A stretch of 17,755 nucleotides of DNA from Lobulomyces angularis. Lineage: Eukaryota > Chytridiomycota > Chytridiomycetes > Lobulomycetales > Lobulomycetaceae. Below the pieces are notes generated by a model. That model was not told the origin of the DNA. It made no database searches and saw only the letters and a list, made by a program, of their open reading frames with translations. Position numbers and translations under genes: made by a program. This document shows, in pieces, positions 10,115-17,454 of this stretch. The number at the start of each line of letters is the position of its first letter. The first letter of the stretch is position 1. The stretch spans positions 4,170 to 21,924 of the forward strand of contig JADHYX010000128.1 in the NCBI GenBank assembly GCA_027604685.1. Reading direction: 5' to 3'.

Positions 10115-10469
10115 CTGCATATATAATATTTCATTCACACAAAAAAACCTTTTTTTTCATTACAAAAAAATAAAAAATAAAAATAATTTAACCTCAATTG
10201 ATGTTTTGCTTTAAATAATAAAGTTACAATTAGAAAACTCTGCCTTGATTTAAAACTATGATTAACAATTTTAAGTTTACTTCGTTTGTTGAATGAGTTA
10301 CTGTAGAAAAATTTTAAACTTTTTTGATATTTTGTGAAATTCAAAATTTTTATTTTAGATAATTTAATTTTTTATTACATATAACTGTATACTATAAACA
10401 TCCTTCAATACCTTTTTCTATACTTAATTTTTTCTCACAAAATATATAACATAATTAAAAAACCTTGCA
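10115..10469. other. AT-rich region upstream of EAF
   Basis: Bases 10345-10469 are very AT-rich and should contain the EAF promoter. The minus strand of 10340-10190 reads open (NSFNKRSKLKIVNHSF...) and may be the 5' part of the unresolved minus-strand gene. It lacks an ATG and its link to the next patch is not established. Confidence 0.35.
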
Positions 10470-11744
10470 ATGGAGTTAAAAGCGTCCCAAAATTATGAGT
10501 TAAAAATTGGAAGTAGTTTTGAGAAAAACAGTGAAACGGAAGAATCTTTGTCTTATCATACATTTAATTATAAAGTCAGACCTGATAGTTTTTTATCAAA
10601 TTTAAAGGATGGTGACTTGAATAGTCCAAAAAACAATGACTACTATAATTTACGTTTAAACGATCCTGATGGAAACTTTTTAGGTTATGTTATTTTTGCT
10701 ATTTATAAAATAATAATTACAATATGTTAATTTTTTTTTTTTTTTTTTTTAAAATAGACTTTCCTGCTAGACAGTCCTTGGGAGGTTTGTAATTTTTTAT
10801 GGAACTGTTTTCTAACTTGGAAATAAAATATTATAGAATCTTTAAGAAATCAAGTTGAATGCGTATTAATTTTTGATCAAAAAACTGAAACATTTACTTT
10901 AGAAAGGGTCTCTTCAGTATTTAAATTACAGCAACAAAATAAACAAACAAAAAGGTTAAAAAGTTTTTCGATACCAGCAAAAGAGACTAAAGAAGTTGTG
11001 GAGGAAGGAAGCTATGAGGAAAATATAGAAGAAAAGTTTACTCCAGAGGAAGAGAACAAACCTACTCCTGAAGAAATGGTAGAAGATGACGAAGAGTTGG
11101 ATTTGGATAAACTTTTGGATGGCGTAATTAAATTATTTTATTGAATAATGTTTTTTATATAAAACAATATTTTAAAATCTTAGATTTTAACAGAATCTGA
11201 AAATGAAAATGATGCTACTACAGTACTTTCAGAGGAACCCAGCACTCAAAAGCTGGTAGAGGATGAAGAGGCTACCGTTGCAGAAAATGCAGAAAAAGAA
11301 ACTGAAGTTGAAGTTGATGCAGATGGCGATGATATGGGATTTTTGGATGATGACTTAGATTTTGAAATACCAGTGGAAGATTCCAACCAGAACGAAAAAA
11401 ATTCCGAAAAGGAAGAAGTTGCAGATAATATGCAAGAAACAAGAAGAAAGGATAGTTTTAATGATAGTATGGAAGAAGATTTTGAAGGTACAAAGATCTT
11501 ACTATTTGTACTTACTATTATAACTTCATTGTAGTTTCTCCTGCAGTTCGATCACCAGCACCCAATGACAATAAAATAGAGGACAAACCATTGTCTCCTC
11601 CGAAAAAGAAAAAGCCTATAACCTTAGGTGCACTATTAGGAGGTGCGTACTTAATTTTATATTTTCAATATGATTTAAATTTTGTTTTTAAATATTTTAG
11701 ATAAAAGCGAAAGTGAAAGTGATAGTGGAAGTGAGAGTGATTAA
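10470..11744 (+). CDS. EAF: ELL-associated factor (EAF), elongation cofactor
   Basis: EAF proteins bind ELL and stimulate RNA polymerase II elongation; in animals they belong to the super elongation complex, and fission yeast has an Ell1-Eaf1 pair. Six exons, 10470-10683, 10758-10784, 10837-11123, 11184-11487, 11547-11642 and 11701-11744, sum to 972 bases (323 residues). The EAF N-terminal domain is at about residues 8-115. It contains YELKIGSSFEKN, then SYHTFNYKVRPDS, then the hallmark ending VECVLIFDQKTETFTLERVS. The rest is acidic and low in complexity, with LDLDKLLDGI, LDDDLDF and a basic patch PPKKKK. It closes with a Ser/Glu/Asp repeat tail (SESESDSGSESD). An acidic, Ser-rich C-terminus is typical of EAF activation regions. 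AATAAA overlaps the stop at 11743. Splice joins are all in frame. The match rests on the N-terminal domain only. Confidence 0.82.
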
Positions 11745-11770
11745 TAAAAATAAAAATATATACACCCAAA

Positions 11771-11816
11771 ATGTTTTGGCAGAAAATCTATTGATACTTA
11801 GTGGGTTTTCTGTCTA
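11771..11816 (+). repeat. candidate left terminal inverted repeat
   Basis: This 46-base segment, beginning ATGTTTTGGCAG and ending TTTTCTGTCTA, resembles the reverse complement of 13565-13610. Shared blocks in the same order are ATG..TTTTGG, AGTGG.TTTTCT and GTCTA, with gaps between. It lies just outside the transposase end, where a Tc1/mariner terminus is expected. It also contains its own small inverted repeat (CAGAAAA and TTTTCTG). The match is imperfect, so it is a candidate only. Confidence 0.4.
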
Positions 11817-11831
11817 ATTTAATAACTTCAT

Positions 11832-12087
11832 TTAATCTATTTCTATACTATCAGATAAACTATCTAAAAAATTTTCATCGATTTCCTCCCAAATCTGGAA
11901 GACTTGTTCAATAAGTTCTTTTTTGTTATTAGGAATTTCAAATTATTTTTGTCGTCTATTCTTCAAAATAGCCCATAAGTTCTTTATAGGATTCATATCT
12001 GGACTCGATGGAGGCCAGTCAAGCGTTGGAATCTTGTTTTGGGTGAAAAAATTGTGTATTAATTTTGTATTATAACAGGGCATTAGT
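11832..12087 (-). pseudogene. Tc1/mariner-type DDE transposase, C-terminal fragment
   Basis: The readable frame runs from MPCYNTKLIHNFFTQNK through TLDWPPSSPDMNPIKNLWAI to a tail ending at TAA 11834-11832. This matches the end of Tc1-type transposases: the DNAPCH segment carrying the second catalytic Asp, a spacer, then the WPPxSPDLNPIENLW motif carrying the third acidic residue. Here the start is degraded at the Asp-Asn of DNAPCH. The catalytic Glu of IENLW is Lys (NPIKNLW), and TAA interrupts the frame after KNRRQK. The N-terminal DNA-binding domain and the first catalytic Asp are absent. The fragment is therefore inactive. It lies 3' of the Fanzor relic in the same orientation, about 90 bases away. 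Confidence 0.8.
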
Positions 12088-12176
12088 ACTTAAACGTTTT
12101 TATCTAATAAAATTAATATAAAGTTGTGTAACTAATTTTACCTGTTAAGTACCATTTGGTTAAGGCTAGCGAAAAC

Positions 12177-13012
12177 TACCCAGGAATATTATTATTAGAT
12201 CTCAAGAACGGAAATGGTCTGTCACCGCCATCCAAAAATGAATCAACTATACATCTTTGATTTAAGGTAGCAACATCATCTCTATTCCATAACCTTGATG
12301 TGTAACCACTCGATTGTTTATAAAATTCGCTTTGGCAGCGCAACAAACCGTGAACGGTTACTTCATCATTTTTTCCAAGGTTTAGGATTCATTCTCCTTT
12401 TAAAGAGAGTTTCTCCATGGCAAACAGGACAGACTTTTGAAGTCTTGTATTCGTCTAGTAACAAAACATCAAAACTTCCTCGTTTAACCATCTCACTAAA
12501 CCCTTTTCCTTTAGTAGTCACTTAACCTATCAGTGTTTTTCCACCTGCATCCCAATCCCCAATAATTACTGTTGTCTGTCTTCCATCTCCATATGAACCT
12601 TTGAATTTTTTAATAAATTTTTCTTCCGACTTTTTGGTATTTTAGTTTACCTTAAATGTTGGTTTCAAATGTTTCGGACATATACGTGGCAAGCTGTTGA
12701 AGGTGCAAAATTCCTTCTCCGCTATAATTAATCAACTCTTTATATTGTTTGATAACAGGCTTGATCAACCAAAACTTTTCTATCTCCACCACTCCTGGAG
12801 ATGTTGTTATCAGTTTTGTTTAACTCTGTTGCAATAACTTGAAAAGCGTCCTTATGTGAAGGCAGTTGATCAGTAAGTAGACAGTTTAAAAGATAAAACT
12901 TTGTAAAGTGAGTTGTGCGCATGTGGATGTTGTCACATTTTACCAACAAGGACTGTAGTCGATTTAGATGGATTTAAGTTCCTTGAAATACTTTTGAAAA
13001 GAAGTTTTATGA
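12177..13012 (-). pseudogene. Fanzor (TnpB-like RNA-guided nuclease) pseudogene
   Basis: Fanzors are eukaryotic homologues of TnpB, RuvC-type nucleases guided by an RNA from the transposon end. Patches appear in family order. The N-terminal part holds HKTSFQKYFKELK and THFTKFYLLNCLLTD (13012-12795). A linker follows (KPVIKQYKELINYS, about 12765-12660), then the RuvC-II-side segment GDGRQTTVIIGDWDAGGKT (to about 12527). Next are VTTKGKGFSEM and LLLDEYKTSKVCPVCHGE (12521-12410), the zinc-finger half HGLLRC, and the RuvC-III motif LWNRDDVATLN with Asp codon 12280-12278. Damage includes TAA after KTLIG, frame changes near 12780 and 12650, and a one-base shift in a run of six A near 12375. The expected last zinc-finger Cys is not visible (RCQSEF). 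The RuvC-I segment with its catalytic Asp is missing, so an internal deletion is likely. About 270 residues remain against 400-700 in intact members. Confidence 0.82.
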
Positions 13013-13049
13013 GTGTAAGTTGACATTTTTTTTAGTTTTTTTGTATAAC

Positions 13050-13125
13050 AGAAAGGTACGGCTATACTTACAAGCATAGTCACTATGCAATGCGAAGGTC
13101 GTGAGTTCGATCCTCGCCAGGAGAA
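13050..13125 (+). tRNA. tRNA-like fragment, 5' half degenerate
   Basis: The 3' half is recognisable. A T-arm GTGAG-TTCGATC-CTCGC with an intact B-box-like GTTCGATCC is followed by CAGGAGA-A as a 3' acceptor strand. A run of nine T, a pol III terminator, comes next (13127 onward). The segment GCGAAGGTCGTGAGTTCGAT is typical of variable loop and T-arm. No matching 5' acceptor strand (TCTCCTG) or A box is present upstream. GCATAGTCACTATGC in the middle folds into a hairpin of its own. I take it for a tRNA pseudogene or a tRNA-derived SINE remnant inside the transposon. No anticodon can be assigned. Confidence 0.5.
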
Positions 13126-13127
13126 CT

Positions 13128-13564
13128 TTTTTTTTCCCTTTCACTACCCAATTTCTTTTAGTACTTGTTATAGGCAGATAAAAAATTAAACTTCCCATTT
13201 TATTTCTATCTTTTAGTAAATGCTTTCAAGAAGCATTTCTCATTATCAATGACTCCCATCTACCTAATTTTAATGCTTTGTTCCATAAGTTATCTCCAGA
13301 TACACATACTTACAAACCATATTTTCTTAATTGCTTCAAAATATCATTCCAATAATGACGGACGGATTGTTTATAATCGGTTTTATCGATAACAAAGAAT
13401 AATTCGTTAAAGGCTCTCGAAAACTTGCTTCAAGAAGATTATTCTTTCTCATTTCTGATTCATTGAGTTTAACAAAACTTTGACTAAAACCATTAATATA
13501 TTTATATATATACATAAAATAAAACCGTTTTCAAGAAACTGTGGACTTGGTCCATTTTGAAGTG
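13128..13564 (-). other. coding-like debris upstream of the Fanzor relic
   Basis: On the minus strand, about 13470-13200 reads in shifting frames: SQSFVKLNESEMRKNN, then FFVIDKTDYKQSVRHYWND and DNLWNKALKLGRWESL, each cut by stops. The composition is protein-like, but I do not recognise a domain. It may be N-terminal Fanzor or transposase sequence scrambled by indels, or cargo of the element. No intact gene lies here. Confidence 0.35.
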
Positions 13565-13610
13565 TAGACATTTAGAAAAACCACTTAGGTTTTGTATCAC
13601 CAAAAGTCAT
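13565..13610 (-). repeat. candidate right terminal inverted repeat
   Basis: Its reverse complement begins ATGACTTTTGGTGATAC and ends TTTTTCTAAATGTCTA, sharing ordered blocks with 11771-11816. It marks the likely 5' boundary of the element on the minus strand. A 17-base direct repeat follows at once. Confidence 0.4.
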
Positions 13611-13647
13611 GTTCAAAAAGATAATTTTGGATGTTCAAAAAGATAAT
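13609..13647. repeat. 17-base direct repeat at the element edge
   Basis: ATGTTCAAAAAGATAAT occurs at 13609-13625 and again, identically, at 13631-13647, separated by TTTGG. It sits at the right edge of the transposon and may be a subterminal repeat or a scar of an insertion or excision. Confidence 0.85.
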
Positions 13648-13934
13648 GCGCAAGCCTATATAAGTGTTAATAATATAAGTTTTCTTCACTTTTGTAAGTA
13701 TTTCAATTATTTATTTTAAAAATTAATTTATGTAAAATAACTATAAATATATTATATTTTCTATTTTTTATGTAGAATGAAAAATATTAATTATATTTTA
13801 TATAATAGAAAAAATAGGAAAAAAAAAGGAATTAAACAATAAAAAATGAATAAGTAAAAAAAAAAAAATAGAAGAAGAATATATAATAAAACTACACAAA
13901 ATAAATTGAAAAAAAAAATTTTATATTTAGTGCT
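13648..13934. other. AT-rich intergenic spacer
   Basis: This stretch is very AT-rich with many A runs, between the transposon edge and the 3' end of the septin gene. It probably contains the septin 3' untranslated region. I see no gene or recognisable element. Confidence 0.5.
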
Positions 13935-15440
13935 TTAATTTCTAACAGGAACAGGACTTGCAGGAGCTGAAGGAGTATTTTGACCAGAATTTTGAACTGA
14001 TGAGTAAGGACTGTCTCCTATATCTTCAGCTCTAAAAAAAATTTCAGTAAAAACTTTAAAATTTTAAGTTTCTGTAATAAAACTTACGGAGTGATTTCCA
14101 ATCCTTTTGATAACCTTTCCGTACGATATTGTTCATACAAGAAATCATGAGTTATTTCTTTTAGTTCATGCAAATGAGACGAAAGCAACATATATCTTAG
14201 TTTTGAAAAATCACAATGACGCGAATTGTCAACTAAATTTTATTTTTTGAAATTTTTTTTTTTTAAAAAAATACAATTTTTTTCTTCTTCTTTACCTTCT
14301 ACTGTTCCCCAAGGATACTGTCTGCACCTAACCCTTCTTCCATTCATTATAACTTCTTCTTCACTACCAATAATTGAAAATGGAAGTAAATTTCTTAGTT
14401 CATTATTTTCTTCAATAACTTCATCATCGTCTTAAAAATTTAAAATAAAAAAAATAAAAATTAAAAAAATAAAAAAATTTTTTGTTGTGTTATTTTAAAA
14501 AAAAATTTATTAAATACCTTCCTCTTCATCAACAGGAAAATTGTAAATAGGAATTTGATAATGCGCTATATCTTCATTTACTCTTTTTTTAAAACTCTGC
14601 AGTTCACTTGGTGTCATTGTATCACTTTTAGCTACAACTGGAATTACATTGGTCCTTGTTCCTAATTTTTTCATAAACTCTATGTCCATCTCTCTTAGAG
14701 AATGCCCTGTTGGTGGAATAAAGTATAGCAAGACATGCACTCTGTTATCTATAGGTTGCCAAAAAATAAAATAAAAAAAATATATATATACATAATTGTA
14801 TCATATGTGATATTTTTTTTTAAAATTATTTATTTCTTAAATTTACCTTGAAATTTTGGATTACGTTTAATTCTACACTCTTCAGCCAAAACATCATCAT
14901 ACTGCTTCTCAATAAAATTTAAAATATCGGTAAAAGCACCTTTATTATCTATGTTATCACCAAATCCAGGTGTGTCAATAACTGTTAAAGCTAATTTAAT
15001 TCCGTCTTCCTCCATGTCTTAAAAAAAAAAGAAAAAAAAAATTTTTAAAAAAAAAATTAAAAAATTTTGTATATATTAAAATTATATTACCAACAGAAAC
15101 AGGAGAAACTCTAACAGTTTTTTCAAGAGCGGCTTTTTCAGCGTTTGAATAATCGATTTTAGGAAAAACATTACTCTCACATAAAGTATTAACAAAAGTA
15201 GATTTTCCTAATCCAGAACTTCCTACAATCATAATGGTATAGGTTAAACCTTTTTTAACAGCTTTTCTTCTATGAGTTTTGGTAGCCTATTAACAAAAAA
15301 AAAATAATTTATATAATTGGATGTTTCTAATTCAAACAATCATGTTACCATCAAAGCTATATTTGCAACACTGAAAAAAAGAGGATTTATTAGTTGGACA
15401 ACAATAATAAAAAAAATCTATACCTTCCAAGATGTGACAT
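13935..15440 (-). CDS. septin GTPase
   Basis: Septins polymerise into membrane-bound filaments and rings at division and growth sites. Eight exons, 15440-15424, 15370-15349, 15286-15091, 15017-14847, 14748-14518, 14430-14296, 14232-14088 and 14031-13935, sum to 1014 bases (337 residues). A polybasic, phosphoinositide-binding-type stretch ([10 protein letters not shown]) precedes G1 GSSGLGKS at residues 35-42. G3 is DTPGFGD at 93-99 and G4 is AKSD at 175-178. The septin-unique element follows with [24 protein letters not shown] and [15 protein letters not shown]. The G1 motif is intact, unlike in some Cdc11-type members with altered P-loops. The tail is Ser/Pro-rich and no coiled coil is seen, so it may be a short-tailed septin. 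The RxYPWGxxEVDN...HCDF block resembles the Cdc3/Cdc11 side of the family, but the subgroup is not certain. The start gives [16 protein letters not shown]. Confidence 0.95.
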
Positions 15441-15499
15441 TTTAATTGTAAATGAAGAATAATTGAATTTTTTTTTTTTTTTGATTTAAAGTAGTTACA
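15441..15499. promoter_or_regulatory. septin upstream region
   Basis: This short AT-rich stretch with a 14-T run lies immediately upstream of the septin start codon. It presumably holds the septin 5' untranslated region. No specific site is recognised. Confidence 0.3.
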
Positions 15500-15765
15500 C
15501 CACTTGAGGCGTGTTGAATGGGTTAATGTTAAAAAAACTTGTTCAAGACTATAACAAACGCATAGATGATGAAAATACAATGTTGCAGGCATGTTGGCAG
15601 CAATAGATCTTTTTCGTACTGGTTGCAGGGTGCATCTGCATCAAGCTGATACCTATTGAAGTTGTGGCTTTTTTAAACACTGTTAATAATACAAAAGCAT
15701 GTTAAAAGGTAAAGGTTCCATAACAAATTACAAGGACAAACAAGCGAAAGTATGTCAGGTCTGAA
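15500..15765 (+). other. coding-like remnant, frames interrupted
   Basis: This block is richer in GC than its flanks and reads like protein on the plus strand, but not in one frame. Pieces are LKKLVQDYNKRIDDENTM ending at a TAG, DLFRTGCRVHLHQADTY, KLIPIEVVAFLNTVNN and MLKGKGSITNYKDKQAKV. No convincing splice sites join them and I recognise no family. It may be a decayed gene or transposon fragment, or a gene whose introns I cannot place. It lies divergently upstream of the septin. Confidence 0.35.
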
Positions 15766-15978
15766 GAATTTTTTTTTTTTTATTCTTTAAAACTAAACAC
15801 CTTCAAATTTAGTAATTTAATATACGACAACAGATGTTAAATTAATATTATCTATTATTTCAAACTTTGCTGGAAAATGAAATATTAAATAAATAATATT
15901 CAATATTCTGCAAAGAAAAACGATAGATATTAAATTTTTCTTTGGAACATTAACTTAAGGTCTGTAACTTTTTTCCTA
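15766..15978. other. AT-rich spacer
   Basis: AT-rich sequence with a 14-T run, between the coding-like remnant and the 3' end of the alkyltransferase gene. I see nothing specific in it. Confidence 0.4.
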
Positions 15979-16744
15979 TCAACAATAATTAAATTGGACA
16001 TTTCTCCATTCCTGATTTTCATGTGTCAATAAAAATTCTTTTACGTATATTCCTCCACATCCATATCCTTTCAATTTCCGATCTTTTCCTAAAAGGTTAA
16101 ATTGCAGTCAGCTTTTTATTTGTACAAACTTTAAATTGAGTTAAAAATTTTTACCTATTACACGATGGCATGGAACAATTAACGGAATGGGATTTGATGC
16201 ATTAGCTGTCTAAAAATTTTTTCGTTATGAGGATTAGATTTGTTGTCGAAAAAAAATATTTGTTTACTGCAACAGCTCTATAAGCTTTCTCGTTCCCTAT
16301 TTGCTTAGCTAAACCAGCATAGCTACAAATATTTCCAAAGTGTAATGTTCTCAACATCTCCTCCCAAACTAAAACATGGAATTTCGATCCCAATAAATCT
16401 AACTGCACAGCAAATTTAAAACTTATTTTCTCCTCTGGTTTTAATTTAAAATATCTGTTTACTTCATTAAAACATTCCACTATCAGAGTATTTCCTTTAT
16501 TAACATTTATCTCCACATTTGGATCTTTACTCAAGCACCAAATTTCGAAACTTTTAAAAAGTTCATTTCGTAATACTTCTTTGTTTATGTCAAAGTCCAC
16601 GCTACATAAAGTATTGTTTAAGTTCACGAATGCTTTTGATAAATGAAATTTGGTGAAATTCAAATAGCAAACTCCATTGTTTGTAGCTGCTATTAACATT
16701 AGTTCACCAAGCGCTGTCAGGTTTATGTCATATTCAATTTTCAT
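15979..16744 (-). CDS. MGT1: O6-alkylguanine-DNA alkyltransferase (MGMT/Ogt type)
   Basis: This is a suicide repair protein that moves the alkyl group from O6-alkylguanine in DNA to its own cysteine. Exons 16744-16268, 16209-16155 and 16088-15979 sum to 642 bases (213 residues). The N-terminal ribonuclease-like domain covers about residues 1-105. The C-terminal DNA-binding domain has LDLLGSKFHVLVWEEM, the helix-turn-helix YAGLAKQIGNEKAYRAVA with the Arg finger, and the hinge Asn in TANASNP. The active site PCHRVIG has nucleophile Cys near 173, and YGCGG follows. Introns are 58 and 66 bases, and both joins restore the family sequence. Everything needed for catalysis is present. The N-terminal domain is long, as in Ogt/Ada-C-like proteins. 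It shares a 73-base divergent promoter with the YCII gene. Confidence 0.93.
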
Positions 16745-16817
16745 TTGTTAATAAGTAAAGATTTTTATTTTTCAGAAACTTTAGAAGGTTTTACAACCAA
16801 AAAAAATTTGTTTATAA
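16745..16817. promoter_or_regulatory. 73-base divergent promoter region
   Basis: This is the whole space between the ATG codons of the alkyltransferase (minus) and the YCII gene (plus). Both promoters or 5' leaders must overlap here or extend into the neighbouring gene. No clear TATA box or factor site is visible. Confidence 0.4.
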
Positions 16818-17454
16818 ATGAAAATGATTCTAAACAGCACAGTAAAATTGAGAAGTTTTTCTACTACAAACTTAAAAAAAATTCAATATTGTTTGATTGC
16901 TTATGATGGTACTGACAAAAATGCATTGGTAAAAAAAAAAAATTGAAACATAATTAAAAAATAATAAAAAAGAAAAAAAATGATCTGGTAATAATTTAAT
17001 AACTTTATTTATTTTAAGAATAGAAGATTAAAAGTTAGGGAAGAGCATCTTGCCCGAGCAAAATTATTTGCAGAATCCAAAAATGTTATAGTAATAATAA
17101 AAAAAAGGTTATATGCAAGAGCACTTCTAACTTCAGCATGTCTTTTTTTTTTTAGATGGGAGGAGCACTATTAAGTAATGAAAATAAAAAAGGTAAAAAA
17201 AAAAAAGAAAAACTGGTTAGAGAAATTTACAATTTTTTTTTTGTTAGACAGCATGATTGGGAGTATAATGATACTAGATTTTCCTACTTTTGAAAAAGCA
17301 GTAGAATTTGTGGTAAAAAAAATATTAAATACGAAATTTGAAAAAAGCACTTTTTGAATGTTTTTTTATAAAAAAGGAAAGTGATGCATATGTGAAGAAC
17401 AAGGTTTGGGTTAAATGGACATTAACACCATTTAACATGGGCAGATTGCATTAA
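16818..17454 (+). CDS. YCII-domain (YciI-like) protein, probably mitochondrial
   Basis: YciI-like proteins are small, ferredoxin-fold, muconolactone-isomerase-related proteins with a conserved His-Asp pair; their substrate is mostly unknown. Five exons, 16818-16928, 17019-17090, 17156-17192, 17248-17312 and 17377-17454, sum to 363 bases (120 residues). The domain starts at IQYCLIAYDGTDKNAL and continues with RRLKVREEHLARAK, which has the conserved His at residue 47. Then come VIMGGALL, the GSIMILDFPTFEKAVEFV strand-helix, and DAYVKNKVWVKWTLTPFN, where the conserved Asp-x-Tyr lies. About 22 residues before the domain (MKMILNSTVKLRSFSTTNLK) are basic, Ser/Thr-rich and without acidic residues. 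This looks like a mitochondrial targeting sequence (inference). All exon joins keep the frame. Confidence 0.9.

Larger units (their letters stand above)
11771..13610 (-). mobile_element. degenerate Tc1/mariner-type element carrying a Fanzor
   Basis: About 1.84 kb is bounded by candidate terminal inverted repeats. Read on the minus strand, it holds coding-like debris (13470-13200), a tRNA-like segment on the opposite strand, a broken Fanzor gene (13012-12177) and a transposase C-terminal fragment (12087-11832). Both proteins carry stops or lost catalytic residues, so the copy is dead. Fanzor proteins are known from eukaryotic transposons of several superfamilies, Tc1/mariner among them, so this arrangement fits. 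The central part of the transposase is missing. It could therefore be one element with internal deletions or a mariner fragment beside an independent Fanzor insertion. No target-site duplication could be fixed with confidence. Confidence 0.6.

Noticed and set aside
12295..12525. 76-codon plus-strand open frame
   Set aside because: It is antisense to the Fanzor zinc-finger and RuvC-III region, which explains the sequence fully.
13050..13125. Functional tRNA gene
   Set aside because: There is no 5' acceptor strand pairing with CAGGAGA and no A box. Only the 3' half is preserved.
13007..13198. 63-codon minus-strand open frame containing ARIELTTFALHSDYA
   Set aside because: This peptide is the typical false translation of a tRNA-like sequence, here the T-arm region at 13078-13125.
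14226..14435. 69-codon plus-strand open frame
   Set aside because: It overlaps septin exons on the other strand and is low in complexity.
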